Assembly: GCA_020697135.1 (NCBI GenBank)
Contig: JAJFBM010000012.1
Span: 1 to 38,876, forward strand
Source of the DNA: Rickettsiaceae bacterium
GTDB lineage: Bacteria > Pseudomonadota > Alphaproteobacteria > Rickettsiales > Rickettsiaceae
Reading direction: 5' to 3'
DNA: 38,876 nucleotides
Positions 25,093-34,119 of this stretch are shown here, one piece after another; position 1 is the stretch's first letter, and every line of letters starts with the position of its first letter. The position numbers and the translations under genes were made by a program. Below the pieces are notes generated by a model, which was given only the letters and a program-made list of their open reading frames with translations, did no database searches and had not been told where the DNA came from.

Positions 25093-25121
25093 ATATTAAT
25101 ATTCTCATAAAATATTAATAT
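25093..25121 (-). terminator. AT-only hairpin after murG
   Basis: ATATTAATATT (25093-25103) and AATATTAATAT (25111-25121) form a perfect 11-pair stem just beyond the murG stop. It has no GC pairs, so it is a weak terminator candidate for the murD-ftsW-murG transcript. Confidence 0.35.
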
Positions 25122-25136
25122 ATTCAATATTTTAGC

Positions 25137-26246
25137 TTAAATATCGACTTTTTCGGACTTAATTATATTCTCAACTGTGTCGGCAAGGATATTTTCTGTA
25201 TCTTTTTGTAGTTTTTTTAGGTTTGCAGCTGCAATATTTAGAGTTTCTGGCTTGGTTGCAAGATCATAGATTTTATCTGCTAATATCTCTGGAGTTACTA
25301 GGTTTTGCTCAAAATACCACCCAGCTTTATTACGCTCAACAAACTGAGCATTTAAAACTTGATGATTATTTGCAGCAGATGGTAGTGGTAGGTATATAGC
25401 TGGTAGTTGGACATTGATAAATTCCGATATTGTTGACGCTCCTGCCCTACATATAGCAAGATGGCTTTCGCTATAGCGTCTTGGCATATCATGGAAAAAA
25501 TCAGCAAGCTCAAACTCGACTTCAAATCTTTTATAAGCTCTCTTAAGCCTTGACCAATCTGCTTTATGGGCTTGCTGGGTAATATGTATTTTTAAATTTG
25601 GCGCAAGCTTATTTAAAAATCTTATTGAGTTAGGAATTATGGTAGAGAAAAACCTCGCTCCTTGGCTACCGCCAGTGACAAGTATTTTAAACTTATCAAT
25701 ATTTTTATAGTCTCTTTTGACAACTAAATTTTTTATTTCTTTCCTTACAGGATTACCAGTTACTAATAGTTTATCCTTACAATTATCAGGAATATTTGTT
25801 GTATCTTTAAAGGTTAATGCTATTACTTTGGCTTTTTGCGCAAAAAATACATTAGCCTTACCAAGAAAAGAATTTTGTTCATGAAGCATTATAGGTATTC
25901 GTAGTAATTGTGCAGCAAAAAGCATCGGGAACATCGTATATCCCCCAAAACCAATAACAATTTTAGGCCTAGTTTTAAGGAGAAATAAGAAGGATTCAAC
26001 AAGACCTACCATCATTGAGAAAGTTGCCTGCAAGCGCGAGAAAAACCCTTGTTTTGCTGCTTGGGATTTTATAATTTTTACTTTCAGCCCTATATTATCC
26101 GATAAATATCTTGTGCATCTTGGATCAGTAATTAGATAAACTTTATAATCTCTTGCAGCCAAAGTTTGACCTAATGCAACCGCGGGGAACATATGCCCAC
26201 CTGTCCCCCCCCCTACAACAAAAACCCTATCTCTTTTTTTTCTCAT
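25137..26246 (-). CDS. murG: UDP-N-acetylglucosamine:lipid I transferase MurG
   Basis: MurG adds GlcNAc to lipid I to make lipid II at the inner membrane surface. The product (369 residues from ATG at 26246) has the first glycine-rich loop VVGGGTGGHMFPA (about 10-22), HEQNSFLGKANVFFA, the second loop VTGGSQGARFFS and CRAGASTISEFINVQLPAI followed by PLPSAANNHQ, all typical of the GT-B fold of MurG. A TTG at 26267 would overlap ftsW; the ATG four bases after ftsW, preceded by GAGGTGG, is preferred. The three glycines GGG of the first loop are coded by nine consecutive G. It is the third gene of murD-ftsW-murG. Confidence 0.96.
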   Translation of the reverse strand: MRKKRDRVFVVGGGTGGHMFPAVALGQTLAARDYKVYLITDPRCTRYLSDNIGLKVKIIKSQAAKQGFFSRLQATFSMMVGLVESFLFLLKTRPKIVIGFGGYTMFPMLFAAQLLRIPIMLHEQNSFLGKANVFFAQKAKVIALTFKDTTNIPDNCKDKLLVTGNPVRKEIKNLVVKRDYKNIDKFKILVTGGSQGARFFSTIIPNSIRFLNKLAPNLKIHITQQAHKADWSRLKRAYKRFEVEFELADFFHDMPRRYSESHLAICRAGASTISEFINVQLPAIYLPLPSAANNHQVLNAQFVERNKAGWYFEQNLVTPEILADKIYDLATKPETLNIAAANLKKLQKDTENILADTVENIIKSEKVDI

Positions 26247-26250
26247 TCTA

Positions 26251-27402
26251 TTAATATACCACCTCAAGTTTATTCAGTTTGAACTTTTTCAAATCTGCTG
26301 TTCTTCTTGTAAAACCAATAAGCATTCCCATAGCAACAGCAACCGCAAGAGTAGAAGAACCTCCATAACTTATAAATGGCAAAGTCATACCTTTTGTTGG
26401 TAATAAATTTAAAGTTACTCCCATATTAATTAAAGATTGTATGCCAAATTGTCCTAATATCCCGACTACTGCAAATGAGACAAATCTATCTGTTTCACTC
26501 ATGACTCTAAGTAATCCTCTAATAACTATGAAAGCAAAAATACCGCCTATAAGTAAACATGCAACCGCACCAAATTCTTCACCAGCTACGGCAAAAATAA
26601 AATCTGTATGCGAATCAGGAAGAACTTGTTTAACTGTACCTTCTCCAGGCCCGCGTCCATAAAACCCACCATTCTCAAAAGCAAGTAAAGATTTAGTAAC
26701 TTGGTAATTTTCATTATTTTCAGGGTCAAGAAAGCTATTTATTCTTTTTGCAACGTGAGGAAGCAACAAATAAGCTCCAGCAAGGCCAAATATAAATGAT
26801 ACTAACGAGATTAATATCCATAAAAACGGCATACCAGCAACAAATAACTGCACTCCCCATACTGCTGAAATAGTCACAAGCATACCAAGGTCTGGTTGAA
26901 TTATTACAAGAGCTGCGATGATGAGATAAATAAATAAAGCTATACTAAAGCCTGGAAAATTATGATCATTAGCCTTTAATGATAATATCCAAGCGGTAAT
27001 AACCGAGAAAAAAGGTTTAATAAATTCTGTCGGCTGCATGGAAAAACCATATATATTTATCCATCTTCTTGCCCCTTTAACTTCATATCCGTAAAACTTT
27101 ACCAGCACTAAAAAGATAAGATTAACTGCAAAGCCAATAATTGCCGTTCTTTTAATCCAAGTTTTATTAAAGGTTGAAAGTACTAATATTATAATACTTG
27201 CCAGCAACAAATAAGCTGCTTGACGAGTTGTAAAATAAGCTGACTCTAACCCAATACGGAGAGCAACTGCAGGGCTTGCAGTCGTTACAAGCATCAAACT
27301 AACAGAGAAAAGTATAGTAAGGGCAATTATGGTTGCTTGATCAACACTTCGCCACCATCTTGTGAAAAAATTATATTTTTTTGTAAAATTTTGATAACTC
27401 AT
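26251..27402 (-). CDS. ftsW: Septal SEDS-family glycosyltransferase FtsW
   Basis: FtsW polymerises lipid II at the division septum together with a class b penicillin-binding protein. The 383-residue product has about ten hydrophobic segments and SEDS signatures: GARRWINIYGFSMQPTEFIK (about 108-127), IQPDLGMLVTISAVW, GPGEGTVKQVLPDSHTDFIF with AGEEFGA, and the terminal LPFISYGGSSTLAVAVAMG. Its position between murD and murG separates it from RodA. It lies ten bases after murD and four bases before murG, so the three are surely co-transcribed. Confidence 0.95.
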   Translation of the reverse strand: MSYQNFTKKYNFFTRWWRSVDQATIIALTILFSVSLMLVTTASPAVALRIGLESAYFTTRQAAYLLLASIIILVLSTFNKTWIKRTAIIGFAVNLIFLVLVKFYGYEVKGARRWINIYGFSMQPTEFIKPFFSVITAWILSLKANDHNFPGFSIALFIYLIIAALVIIQPDLGMLVTISAVWGVQLFVAGMPFLWILISLVSFIFGLAGAYLLLPHVAKRINSFLDPENNENYQVTKSLLAFENGGFYGRGPGEGTVKQVLPDSHTDFIFAVAGEEFGAVACLLIGGIFAFIVIRGLLRVMSETDRFVSFAVVGILGQFGIQSLINMGVTLNLLPTKGMTLPFISYGGSSTLAVAVAMGMLIGFTRRTADLKKFKLNKLEVVY

Positions 27403-27412
27403 GGTTGAATAT

Positions 27413-28819
27413 TTATTTCTTTCCTACAAGGTTAATATAATTTTTAACTAATTCAATAAATTTATGTCCTCTTTCTTCAAAATTTTTAAATTGGTCCCAA
27501 GATGCACAGGCTGGAGCAAGTAAAATATTTTTAGATTTAGCAAAATTATCCATTTCTGCGTCTCTTACAGAAGCTTCAAATGCTTCAGTAATATTATCAC
27601 AAATAATATATTCAATCTTTCCTTTAAGAGTGAGAGCAAATTCTTGCGCTGCTTGGCCAAAAAGGTAAGCCTTTCTTACTCTATCCTTTAAATAGATCAA
27701 ACTCTCAATACCACCTTCTTTAGGCAGCCCACCTGCAAGCCAGTAAATATTCTCAAGGCTAGTTAAAGATTTTGCCGCTGATTCTGCATTTGTTGCCTTA
27801 CTATCATTATAAAATCTAATATTATTACACTCTGCTATAAACTGCATTCTATGAGGCAGTCCTTGAAAATCATTTATAGCGCATATTATTTCACTATCCT
27901 TACAACCAATAGATTTTGCCACAGCAAAGCTAACTAAAATATTCTCATAATTATGGTTACCTTGAAGATATTTATTAGCTTTAAGCTCAATTTTTGAGCC
28001 TTTATTAAAAAAATTATCACAAATAAACCTTTCACCATCCTTATATTCCAAATAAACCCCTATATCTAAAATTTCAGAAACAGAAACCGGTACAATGTTA
28101 AATGGTTTATCAGAAGATACAAGTTCATAATAAGTCTCTTTCGTGCAATTATTATCAATAGCAAGCACTGCTGTACCATGATCTTCAAGAAAGCTAAAGA
28201 TTCTCTTCTTAGCCTTTACGTAATTATCAAAAGTTCCATGTCTATCAATATGATCAGCTGTTATATTTAGAAGTACAGCAACTTTTAAATGAAAATTTTG
28301 AAGTAAATCTATTTGGTAAGAAGATAATTCAAGTACATATCCTGCATCATTTTTCGGCTCATCTAATGTCAGACAAGCTTGACCAATATTCCCCCCCACC
28401 TGATATGGTTTAGCGCAATTTTGCAGTATATGGCCTATTAATGCTGTAGTAGTTGATTTTCCGTTAGTCCCCGTAATGCCAATAAAGGGGGTACTCGGAA
28501 ATTCTTCATGCAATAATTCCATATCAGAGGATATAGTAATATTATATTTCTCAGCAAGTGAAACTAAAAGATGTTTTTTTGGAAATTCAAGTGGTATATT
28601 TGGGCTAAGTATGATTTTATCGAGCTCTACCCATTTCTCATTATCAATGGGAACAACCTGTCCTTCAGGATGTAATTTAAGAAACGAATTTCTTGAATCT
28701 TCTGAATCATCAAAGCATATAACTGATGCTACTTCCTTTAAAGCATCATAAGCCGAGAGACCTGTTTTCCCTAATCCAAAAATCCCAATATTTTTATTTT
28801 TTTGCTTTGTTAAAATCAT
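27413..28819 (-). CDS. murD: UDP-N-acetylmuramoylalanine-D-glutamate ligase MurD
   Basis: MurD adds D-glutamate to UDP-MurNAc-L-alanine in the cytoplasm. The 468-residue product has the N-terminal Rossmann part IGIFGLGKTGLSAYDAL, the ATP-binding GITGTNGKSTTTALIGHIL (about 113-131), VLELSSYQIDLL, NITADHIDRHG and the C-terminal FYNDSKATNAESAAKSL, with LAPACASWDQFKNFEERG near the end. All are diagnostic. Its start lies 69 bases from the divergent lipB start. A run of seven G codes for part of QVGGNIGQ. It leads the murD-ftsW-murG operon. Confidence 0.97.
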   Translation of the reverse strand: MILTKQKNKNIGIFGLGKTGLSAYDALKEVASVICFDDSEDSRNSFLKLHPEGQVVPIDNEKWVELDKIILSPNIPLEFPKKHLLVSLAEKYNITISSDMELLHEEFPSTPFIGITGTNGKSTTTALIGHILQNCAKPYQVGGNIGQACLTLDEPKNDAGYVLELSSYQIDLLQNFHLKVAVLLNITADHIDRHGTFDNYVKAKKRIFSFLEDHGTAVLAIDNNCTKETYYELVSSDKPFNIVPVSVSEILDIGVYLEYKDGERFICDNFFNKGSKIELKANKYLQGNHNYENILVSFAVAKSIGCKDSEIICAINDFQGLPHRMQFIAECNNIRFYNDSKATNAESAAKSLTSLENIYWLAGGLPKEGGIESLIYLKDRVRKAYLFGQAAQEFALTLKGKIEYIICDNITEAFEASVRDAEMDNFAKSKNILLAPACASWDQFKNFEERGHKFIELVKNYINLVGKK

Positions 28820-28888
28820 TATTTTTTATAAAATATTTATTGTTTTCTAAAACTCTGATAGATTAATACTAAACATTAAATTCATATC

Positions 28889-29524
28889 ATGTATAATTGG
28901 GTACATCTTCCAGGGCTCACCCCTTATTCAAAAGTTATAGAAGAAATGGAGCAAGCCGTAAATAAAATTGTTTCTGAAGGCAATAAAGAGACTATTTTTT
29001 TAGTAGAACATGAGGATACTTACACAGCAGGAACCAGTGCAAAAGAAGAAGAGTTAATCAGTAAAGATATTATTCCCGTCTTCCAAACAGGACGTGGGGG
29101 TAAATATACCTACCATGGGAAAGGGCAAAGAGTAATTTACCCCATACTTAACCTTGCCTCAGAAAATCGAAAAAAAGACCTTAAATTATATATCCAACAA
29201 TTACAAGATACAATTGTTAAAACTCTTAAACATCTTGGCGTCGAGAGTTTTTCTTGCCCTGAAAATATTGGTATATGGGTTCCAACAAACAAAGGTAATA
29301 AAAAAATAGCCTCAGTAGGTATTAGAGTTAAAAAATGGGTTACTTACCATGGTATAGCTATTAATATCTCTACTGATCTTAACAAATTTCGTGGTATTAT
29401 AGCTTGTGGTTTAAGCAACAATATTATGACTTCTTTACAAGAACTTGGTATAAATATTTCTCTAAATGAATTTGATGATATATATAAAAGATATTTCGTG
29501 GAAGTATTTGGATGTCAAAATTAA
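28889..29524 (+). CDS. lipB: Octanoyl-[acyl-carrier-protein]:protein transferase LipB
   Basis: LipB moves octanoate from ACP to the E2 and H proteins, the first step of lipoate synthesis. The 211-residue product has VEHEDTYTAGTSAKEEEL, GRGGKYTYHGKGQRVIYPIL, KKIASVGIRVKKWVTYHGIA and FRGIIACGL, which carry the catalytic lysine (KIASVGI) and cysteine (ACGL) dyad. Its target, the 2-oxoacid dehydrogenases, feeds the TCA cycle that gltA enters. It diverges from murD, and its stop overlaps the next gene by 13 bases. Confidence 0.96.
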   Translation: MYNWVHLPGLTPYSKVIEEMEQAVNKIVSEGNKETIFLVEHEDTYTAGTSAKEEELISKDIIPVFQTGRGGKYTYHGKGQRVIYPILNLASENRKKDLKLYIQQLQDTIVKTLKHLGVESFSCPENIGIWVPTNKGNKKIASVGIRVKKWVTYHGIAINISTDLNKFRGIIACGLSNNIMTSLQELGINISLNEFDDIYKRYFVEVFGCQN

Positions 29525-30099
29525 TTACTACACTTTTATTTTTATTGCTTACATGGGCTGCAGGGCTTGGGTGGTTTATTTGTCAAATCCCTTTTGGCCA
29601 ACCTGTGGACGAGACAACTGTAACTGACGCAGTAGTAGCTCTTACAGGCGGCGTAAATAGGGTCGAAGAAGGGATTAAGCTACTTTTAGATAATAGATCT
29701 AAGAGATTATTTATCTCAGGTGTAGGCTCGCCAAAATATTTAAGGAGTTCACTAAAAATTCATGATATGGATGACAAAATCGTATTTGGTACCAAAGCAA
29801 AATCTACTTACGAAAATGCTAAAGAGGTCAGTGATTGGGTAAAAAAACATCAACTCAAATCTATTAGGCTTGTTACGGCAAATTACCACATGCCAAGAGC
29901 TACAATGCTAATTAAAGCGTTAAATCCTGAGCTCTTAATTGTTGAGCATCCAGTTTTCCCTAAAGCGTTTAATGTAAATAAGTGGCGCCAATCCCCTGTA
30001 ACAGTTAAATTATTATTTTTAGAATATAATAAATATATAACTTTAAGACTATCTTTACTTTTAGGCGTTAAAATAGAGTCATTAGCTTTTGACGTTTAA
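29512..30099 (+). CDS. YdcF/DUF218-family membrane-anchored protein
   Basis: A 195-residue protein with one N-terminal transmembrane helix (LITTLLFLLLTWAAGLGWFI, about 4-23) and a DUF218 domain: DAVVALTGGVNRVEEGIKLL, KRLFISGVG, STYENAKEVSDWVKKH and IRLVTANYHMPRATMLIKAL. These correspond to the GG, S/T-x-x-NA and YHMPR motifs of the family. The family includes SanA and YdcF, linked to envelope functions whose chemistry is poorly known; the neighbours here are all envelope or lipoate genes. It overlaps lipB by 13 bases (translational coupling) and is followed after 15 bases by the next gene. Confidence 0.88.
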   Translation: MSKLITTLLFLLLTWAAGLGWFICQIPFGQPVDETTVTDAVVALTGGVNRVEEGIKLLLDNRSKRLFISGVGSPKYLRSSLKIHDMDDKIVFGTKAKSTYENAKEVSDWVKKHQLKSIRLVTANYHMPRATMLIKALNPELLIVEHPVFPKAFNVNKWRQSPVTVKLLFLEYNKYITLRLSLLLGVKIESLAFDV

Positions 30100-30114
30100 A
30101 GACAAGGAATTAGT

Positions 30115-31464
30115 TTGACCAACCTGTATCATATCATCGACAAAATTCCTATATATGAACAATATGGGATTGAAAAAGAGTATGAACTTCTAGCAAATCA
30201 GCTAGCCGATTCTGGTTTATTGCGTATTGATACAGATGATAAACGTAACTTCGTGCGCTTTAGCTACCCTGCAAAAAATTTAAATAGAGCATTTACTTAT
30301 AAAGAGTTAAATGATGAAAAGCTTCAAGATATTACTTACAATTTCTTTAGGAATTTATATAGCGCAGGCGCAGATAATAAAACAATTGATAAGAAAATAC
30401 GATTTGAAATAGATAAGCTAAAAAAAGAGTTTCATAAAATCTTACCCATTTCCCATGAGCTTGAGTTAAAGCTTGCACGTCTTTTGGTCCAGTCAGCACA
30501 CCCAATCGTTATCCGCTGGATATTACTTGAGAAAGTTGAAGTATTTATCGCCTACTCGCATATGATCGGCGATGTAATGGATGTAAGGACGTGGCAAGTA
30601 GCTGGACAAAATAGCGGAATGCAAAGCAGTGATGGTAGAAGCGCTTCTATATTTGTTGCCTGCGGTGGTAATCCTTTTGGCGATACAAATAACGAGCATC
30701 CAACATATGGAGATGGCTGGCCTGCTATAGCAAGGCTGCAAATAATTGCTGCCCAAGAACTTGGCCATTATGCCGATATGATCCGTGATCCATTCTTGCA
30801 TCATATAGATCGCCATTCAGCAGATATAATGGGTAGACGCGCTAAACCTAAGGTCAAGCAGGCAAGAAGAGAGGACATTAAAGCTTCAAAAAATTTTTTA
30901 TCTCTCCTTGAAAAATTTGGCATATATAATTTAATTAAATACGAAGAAACTATAAAATTTTATCGCAAAAATAAAGTAACTGGAATAAGATATTTTCACT
31001 ATCTATTTTTATGTTCTTATTATAGAAGAAAGATAATAAAGGCAGCACGCAGACTAAATCTGCCATTTATCATAAAGTTTGATCGTGATCAATATCTAGG
31101 TTTAATGCTTAAGGCCTTGACCGCTGATATGCTCTTTAACCTCTCTCCTCAGGCGGATGTTTATAAACGCGATGATAGAGATGAGGAAGAAGCGATTGCA
31201 TGTATTGAAGCACTCGCGCGTGTTCCTCAGCAAGTTATAAAATGGGGACATTTACCTACTAAATATTTTATGGGTAATCTACATAATATATATTTTCAGG
31301 AAGTTATACCTACATTGATAACTACTTATAAAAATATTACTGAGCAAGATTATGTTCGGGATTATACACTGATTCCTTATCCCTTATCACAAAAGTTCAT
31401 ACATTTACTCCAATATTTAAACCCATTTAAAAAAGCAAAAAATTCCCCATCAAGGGAGGTTTGA
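30115..31464 (+). CDS. Rickettsiales-type hypothetical protein (DUF2748-like) with a QELGH motif
   Basis: A 449-residue protein resembling the rickettsial DUF2748 family, from recall and not from a search. The start is TTG at 30115, supported by AAGGA upstream. The most striking segment is AAQELGHYADMIRD (212-225), like a zinc-protease HExGH helix whose first histidine is glutamine, followed by HHIDRHSADIMGRR. A second possible active patch is IFVACGGNPFGDTNNEHP (about 179-196). The N-terminal 130 residues are helical. There is no signal peptide or clear membrane segment. It lies in the lipB-ydcF-murA run, so an envelope link is possible. A true metalloprotease activity is doubtful without the first histidine. 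Confidence 0.7.
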   Translation: MTNLYHIIDKIPIYEQYGIEKEYELLANQLADSGLLRIDTDDKRNFVRFSYPAKNLNRAFTYKELNDEKLQDITYNFFRNLYSAGADNKTIDKKIRFEIDKLKKEFHKILPISHELELKLARLLVQSAHPIVIRWILLEKVEVFIAYSHMIGDVMDVRTWQVAGQNSGMQSSDGRSASIFVACGGNPFGDTNNEHPTYGDGWPAIARLQIIAAQELGHYADMIRDPFLHHIDRHSADIMGRRAKPKVKQARREDIKASKNFLSLLEKFGIYNLIKYEETIKFYRKNKVTGIRYFHYLFLCSYYRRKIIKAARRLNLPFIIKFDRDQYLGLMLKALTADMLFNLSPQADVYKRDDRDEEEAIACIEALARVPQQVIKWGHLPTKYFMGNLHNIYFQEVIPTLITTYKNITEQDYVRDYTLIPYPLSQKFIHLLQYLNPFKKAKNSPSREV

Positions 31465-31580
31465 AACTTATAGGAGAATCTTAGATTTAGACTTTTTAAT
31501 TGTTTTTTAAGATGACAAACTATTCCCAGATTGATAATATGCTCACCAAGAAAGCAAGATCTAAAGAGCAGGCATATATA

Positions 31581-32882
31581 ATGGATAAAATTATTATAAG
31601 AGGCGGGAAAAAATTAGTGGGCGAAATAGAGATAAGTGGTGCAAAGAATGCAGCACTTCCTTTACTTACTGCTTCCCTTCTCACTAAAGAGGAATTAATA
31701 CTGACCAATGTGCCTGCCTTAACTGATATTGCCACTATGCTTGATCTATTAAGTCATCTTGGAGTAGATATAAAAATTGCCGGGAAGCAATATCAAGAAT
31801 CTAAAATAAGCCCTTTAAAAACTAATAAAGTCGTGCATGCAAATGCCGGTAATATCTCTAATTTTGAAGCACCATATGATATAGTTAGGAAAATGCGTGC
31901 ATCAATTTGGGTTCTCGGTCCACTGCTTGCTCGTTTTGGTCAAGGGAAGGTTTCTCTACCCGGAGGCTGTGCTATTGGTGTTCGTCAAATTGATTTACAT
32001 CTTGACGTACTTAAAGCTATGTGCGCTGAGATTGAACTAGAAGAAGGTTATATTTATGCTAGAGTTAAAGGTCGCCTAAAAGGAGTCAATTTTAGTTTTA
32101 GCAAAGTTTCAGTTGGTGCGACAATTACTGCAATTATGGCTGCAACCCTTGCTGAAGGCTCGTCACATTTTACGAACTGCGCAAGGGAACCTGAGATAGT
32201 AGACCTTTGCAACTGTTTAGTCAAAATGGGAGCGAATATTAAGGGAATTGGTACCAGCGTAATAGAAGTTACTGGTGTTAAAAAATTAAATGGCACAACC
32301 CATGCAGTCATGGCAGATAGGATTGAAGGTGGGACTTACATGATAGCTGCAGCAATTTCTGGTGGCGAGCTTAAACTTAAGAATATAAATTACGAAATTG
32401 TTGAAAGTCTCGCTCTTGCTATGCAGAAAGCAGGGGTTATATGTCAGCATGATGGAAATTCTGTTTTTGTTAAAGCAAATGGCCCTATAAAATCGATAGA
32501 TATTTCTACTGAACCTTTTCCTGGCTTTGCAACTGACCTACAAGCGCAATTTATGGCGCTTATGACTATAGCAGATGGGACATCTGTTATCTCAGAAAAT
32601 ATATTTGAGAACCGCTTCATGCATGTGCTTGAGCTTAACAGACTTGGAGCAAATATCACCACACATGGTAATAATGCTATTGTTAGAGGAGTTCAGACCC
32701 TAAAAGGCGCGCCTGTTATGGCAACTGATTTGCGTGCTTCTGTTGCGCTCGTCCTTGCGGGGCTTGTTGCTGAGGGCGAGACAATTGTTAATAGGGTCTA
32801 TCACCTAGATAGAGGATATGAAGATTTAGAACAAAAACTCCAGGCTTGTGGCGCTGATATTGAGAGGGTTAAGGGCGAGTAA
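31581..32882 (+). CDS. murA: UDP-N-acetylglucosamine 1-carboxyvinyltransferase MurA
   Basis: MurA catalyses the first committed step of peptidoglycan synthesis, adding enolpyruvate to UDP-GlcNAc. The 433-residue product shows ISGAKNAALPLL (with K22 and N23), RKMRASIWVLGPLLARFG, and LPGGCAIGVRQIDLH with the catalytic cysteine at 130. A cysteine there is the target of fosfomycin. The last third has FPTDLQAQ-like PGFATDLQAQFMAL, RFMHVLELNRLGA and DLRASVALVLAGL. The frame opens at 31500, but ATG at 31581 gives the typical start MDKIIIRGG; the extra 27 upstream residues have no family counterpart. It ends the lipB run. Confidence 0.96.
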   Translation: MDKIIIRGGKKLVGEIEISGAKNAALPLLTASLLTKEELILTNVPALTDIATMLDLLSHLGVDIKIAGKQYQESKISPLKTNKVVHANAGNISNFEAPYDIVRKMRASIWVLGPLLARFGQGKVSLPGGCAIGVRQIDLHLDVLKAMCAEIELEEGYIYARVKGRLKGVNFSFSKVSVGATITAIMAATLAEGSSHFTNCAREPEIVDLCNCLVKMGANIKGIGTSVIEVTGVKKLNGTTHAVMADRIEGGTYMIAAAISGGELKLKNINYEIVESLALAMQKAGVICQHDGNSVFVKANGPIKSIDISTEPFPGFATDLQAQFMALMTIADGTSVISENIFENRFMHVLELNRLGANITTHGNNAIVRGVQTLKGAPVMATDLRASVALVLAGLVAEGETIVNRVYHLDRGYEDLEQKLQACGADIERVKGE

Positions 32883-33046
32883 AGACCTAACTAGTAATAA
32901 TTTGTACACAGTACCTAATACCAGATTTCAGATTAAATTAGACATTTAATTTGAGGATGAGGGTGTGTAAGTGTATAAATAATACATGCGCAAACCTGAG
33001 TCCGATAAATTAAATTGGATCATTTAAAAATGAAATTTGGTATTTT

Positions 33047-33952
33047 ATGCAATTTAATAAATATGCTAACGACAATTCAGTAAATCAACTAAATCTAAAA
33101 GGAGATTATGCCCTTCCCTTTATGCTTGACAAAGTTAGCGTAAATGGTCGTCTTATTAATTTGAGCAATAGTGTCACTGAGATAATATCTAAACATGAAT
33201 ACCCTGATGCTGTTTCTCGCATACTTAGTGAATTACTCGTATTTGTATCTCTCCTTGGTTCTAATTTAAAATCTCAAGGTATCGTTACCGCTGAACTGAA
33301 AGCAAATAAAGGTTTAATTAAGCTTTTAGTTGCAGATTATGTATTTGGTGGTTCTATTAGAGGTTATGGTAACTTTGACTTAGATGCAATTATTACGGAC
33401 AAAACTAGTTTCAAAGAACTCGTCGAGGAAGGATATCTTGTGATTACTTTAGATCTTGGTGAAAATTTTGAAAGATATCAAGGTGTAGTTGAAATAAAAG
33501 GAGAATCCTTATCTCATTCTATCATTGAATATATGGAGTCTTCACAACAAATTATAACTGCTGTAAAGGTAGTGGTTGCTGAGCAGAAGATTAATCAAAA
33601 AGTAAAGTGGCTTGCTAATGGTTTGCTTATTCAAAAACTTCCTGATACACGTGAACGAAAAATTGAAGAGGATGATTGGTCTAGGCTTGCAATGTATGTT
33701 GAGACAATTTCTGATGAAGAAATGACTCTTCTTGATGTCTCTCCGGAGGATCTGCTGCATCGGCTTTTCCATGAAGAAGGTGTTTGGGCCTTTGAGCCGA
33801 TAAAAATCGAACATAAATGCCGTTGCTCAAGAGAGCGCATGCAAAATATTGTTAGTTCTCTGCCAGAGGAAGAAAAAGATTCTCTTATTAAAGAGAAGGG
33901 CTTTATTGAAATAAGTTGCCAGTTCTGCAACCAAAAAGAGGTTTTTGCATAA
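33047..33952 (+). CDS. hslO: Redox-regulated chaperone Hsp33
   Basis: Hsp33 is a holdase activated by oxidation that protects proteins from aggregation during oxidative stress. The 301-residue product has the usual core (VSRILSELLVFVSLLGSNLK, GIVTAELKANKGLIKLLVAD, GGSIRGYGNFD) and the redox switch near the C-terminus: C258-x-C260 in HKCRCSRERM and C291-x-x-C294 in SCQFCN, so zinc binding is intact. It lies between murA and ftsZ without sharing a strong ribosome site; the 160-base gap upstream holds no recognised element. For an intracellular bacterium it would defend against host oxidants. Confidence 0.95.
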   Translation: MQFNKYANDNSVNQLNLKGDYALPFMLDKVSVNGRLINLSNSVTEIISKHEYPDAVSRILSELLVFVSLLGSNLKSQGIVTAELKANKGLIKLLVADYVFGGSIRGYGNFDLDAIITDKTSFKELVEEGYLVITLDLGENFERYQGVVEIKGESLSHSIIEYMESSQQIITAVKVVVAEQKINQKVKWLANGLLIQKLPDTRERKIEEDDWSRLAMYVETISDEEMTLLDVSPEDLLHRLFHEEGVWAFEPIKIEHKCRCSRERMQNIVSSLPEEEKDSLIKEKGFIEISCQFCNQKEVFA

Positions 33953-34006
33953 AAATATAATTTAAAGCTGTTTTTCTTTTGTTTTATGCTTAAAATCTGA
34001 TAATAG

Positions 34007-34012
34007 TATAAT
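34007..34012 (+). promoter_or_regulatory. Candidate -10 box for ftsZ
   Basis: A perfect TATAAT in AGTATAATATT, about 105 bases before the ftsZ ATG; no good -35 box at the right spacing was found. ftsZ has a 167-base gap upstream, which suits its own promoter. Confidence 0.3.
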
Positions 34013-34119
34013 ATTATATTTAGGCTTTTAGCTTGCTTCCAAAGCTATTTGAGAACATAAGCTATTAAGCAAAAAATGTTGCAAATTTAACAATCTATAA
34101 AAAGATCAATGGATATAAC

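Noticed and set aside
26441-26662. 73-codon plus-strand frame inside ftsW
   Set aside because: Antisense shadow of conserved SEDS motifs with no ribosome site.
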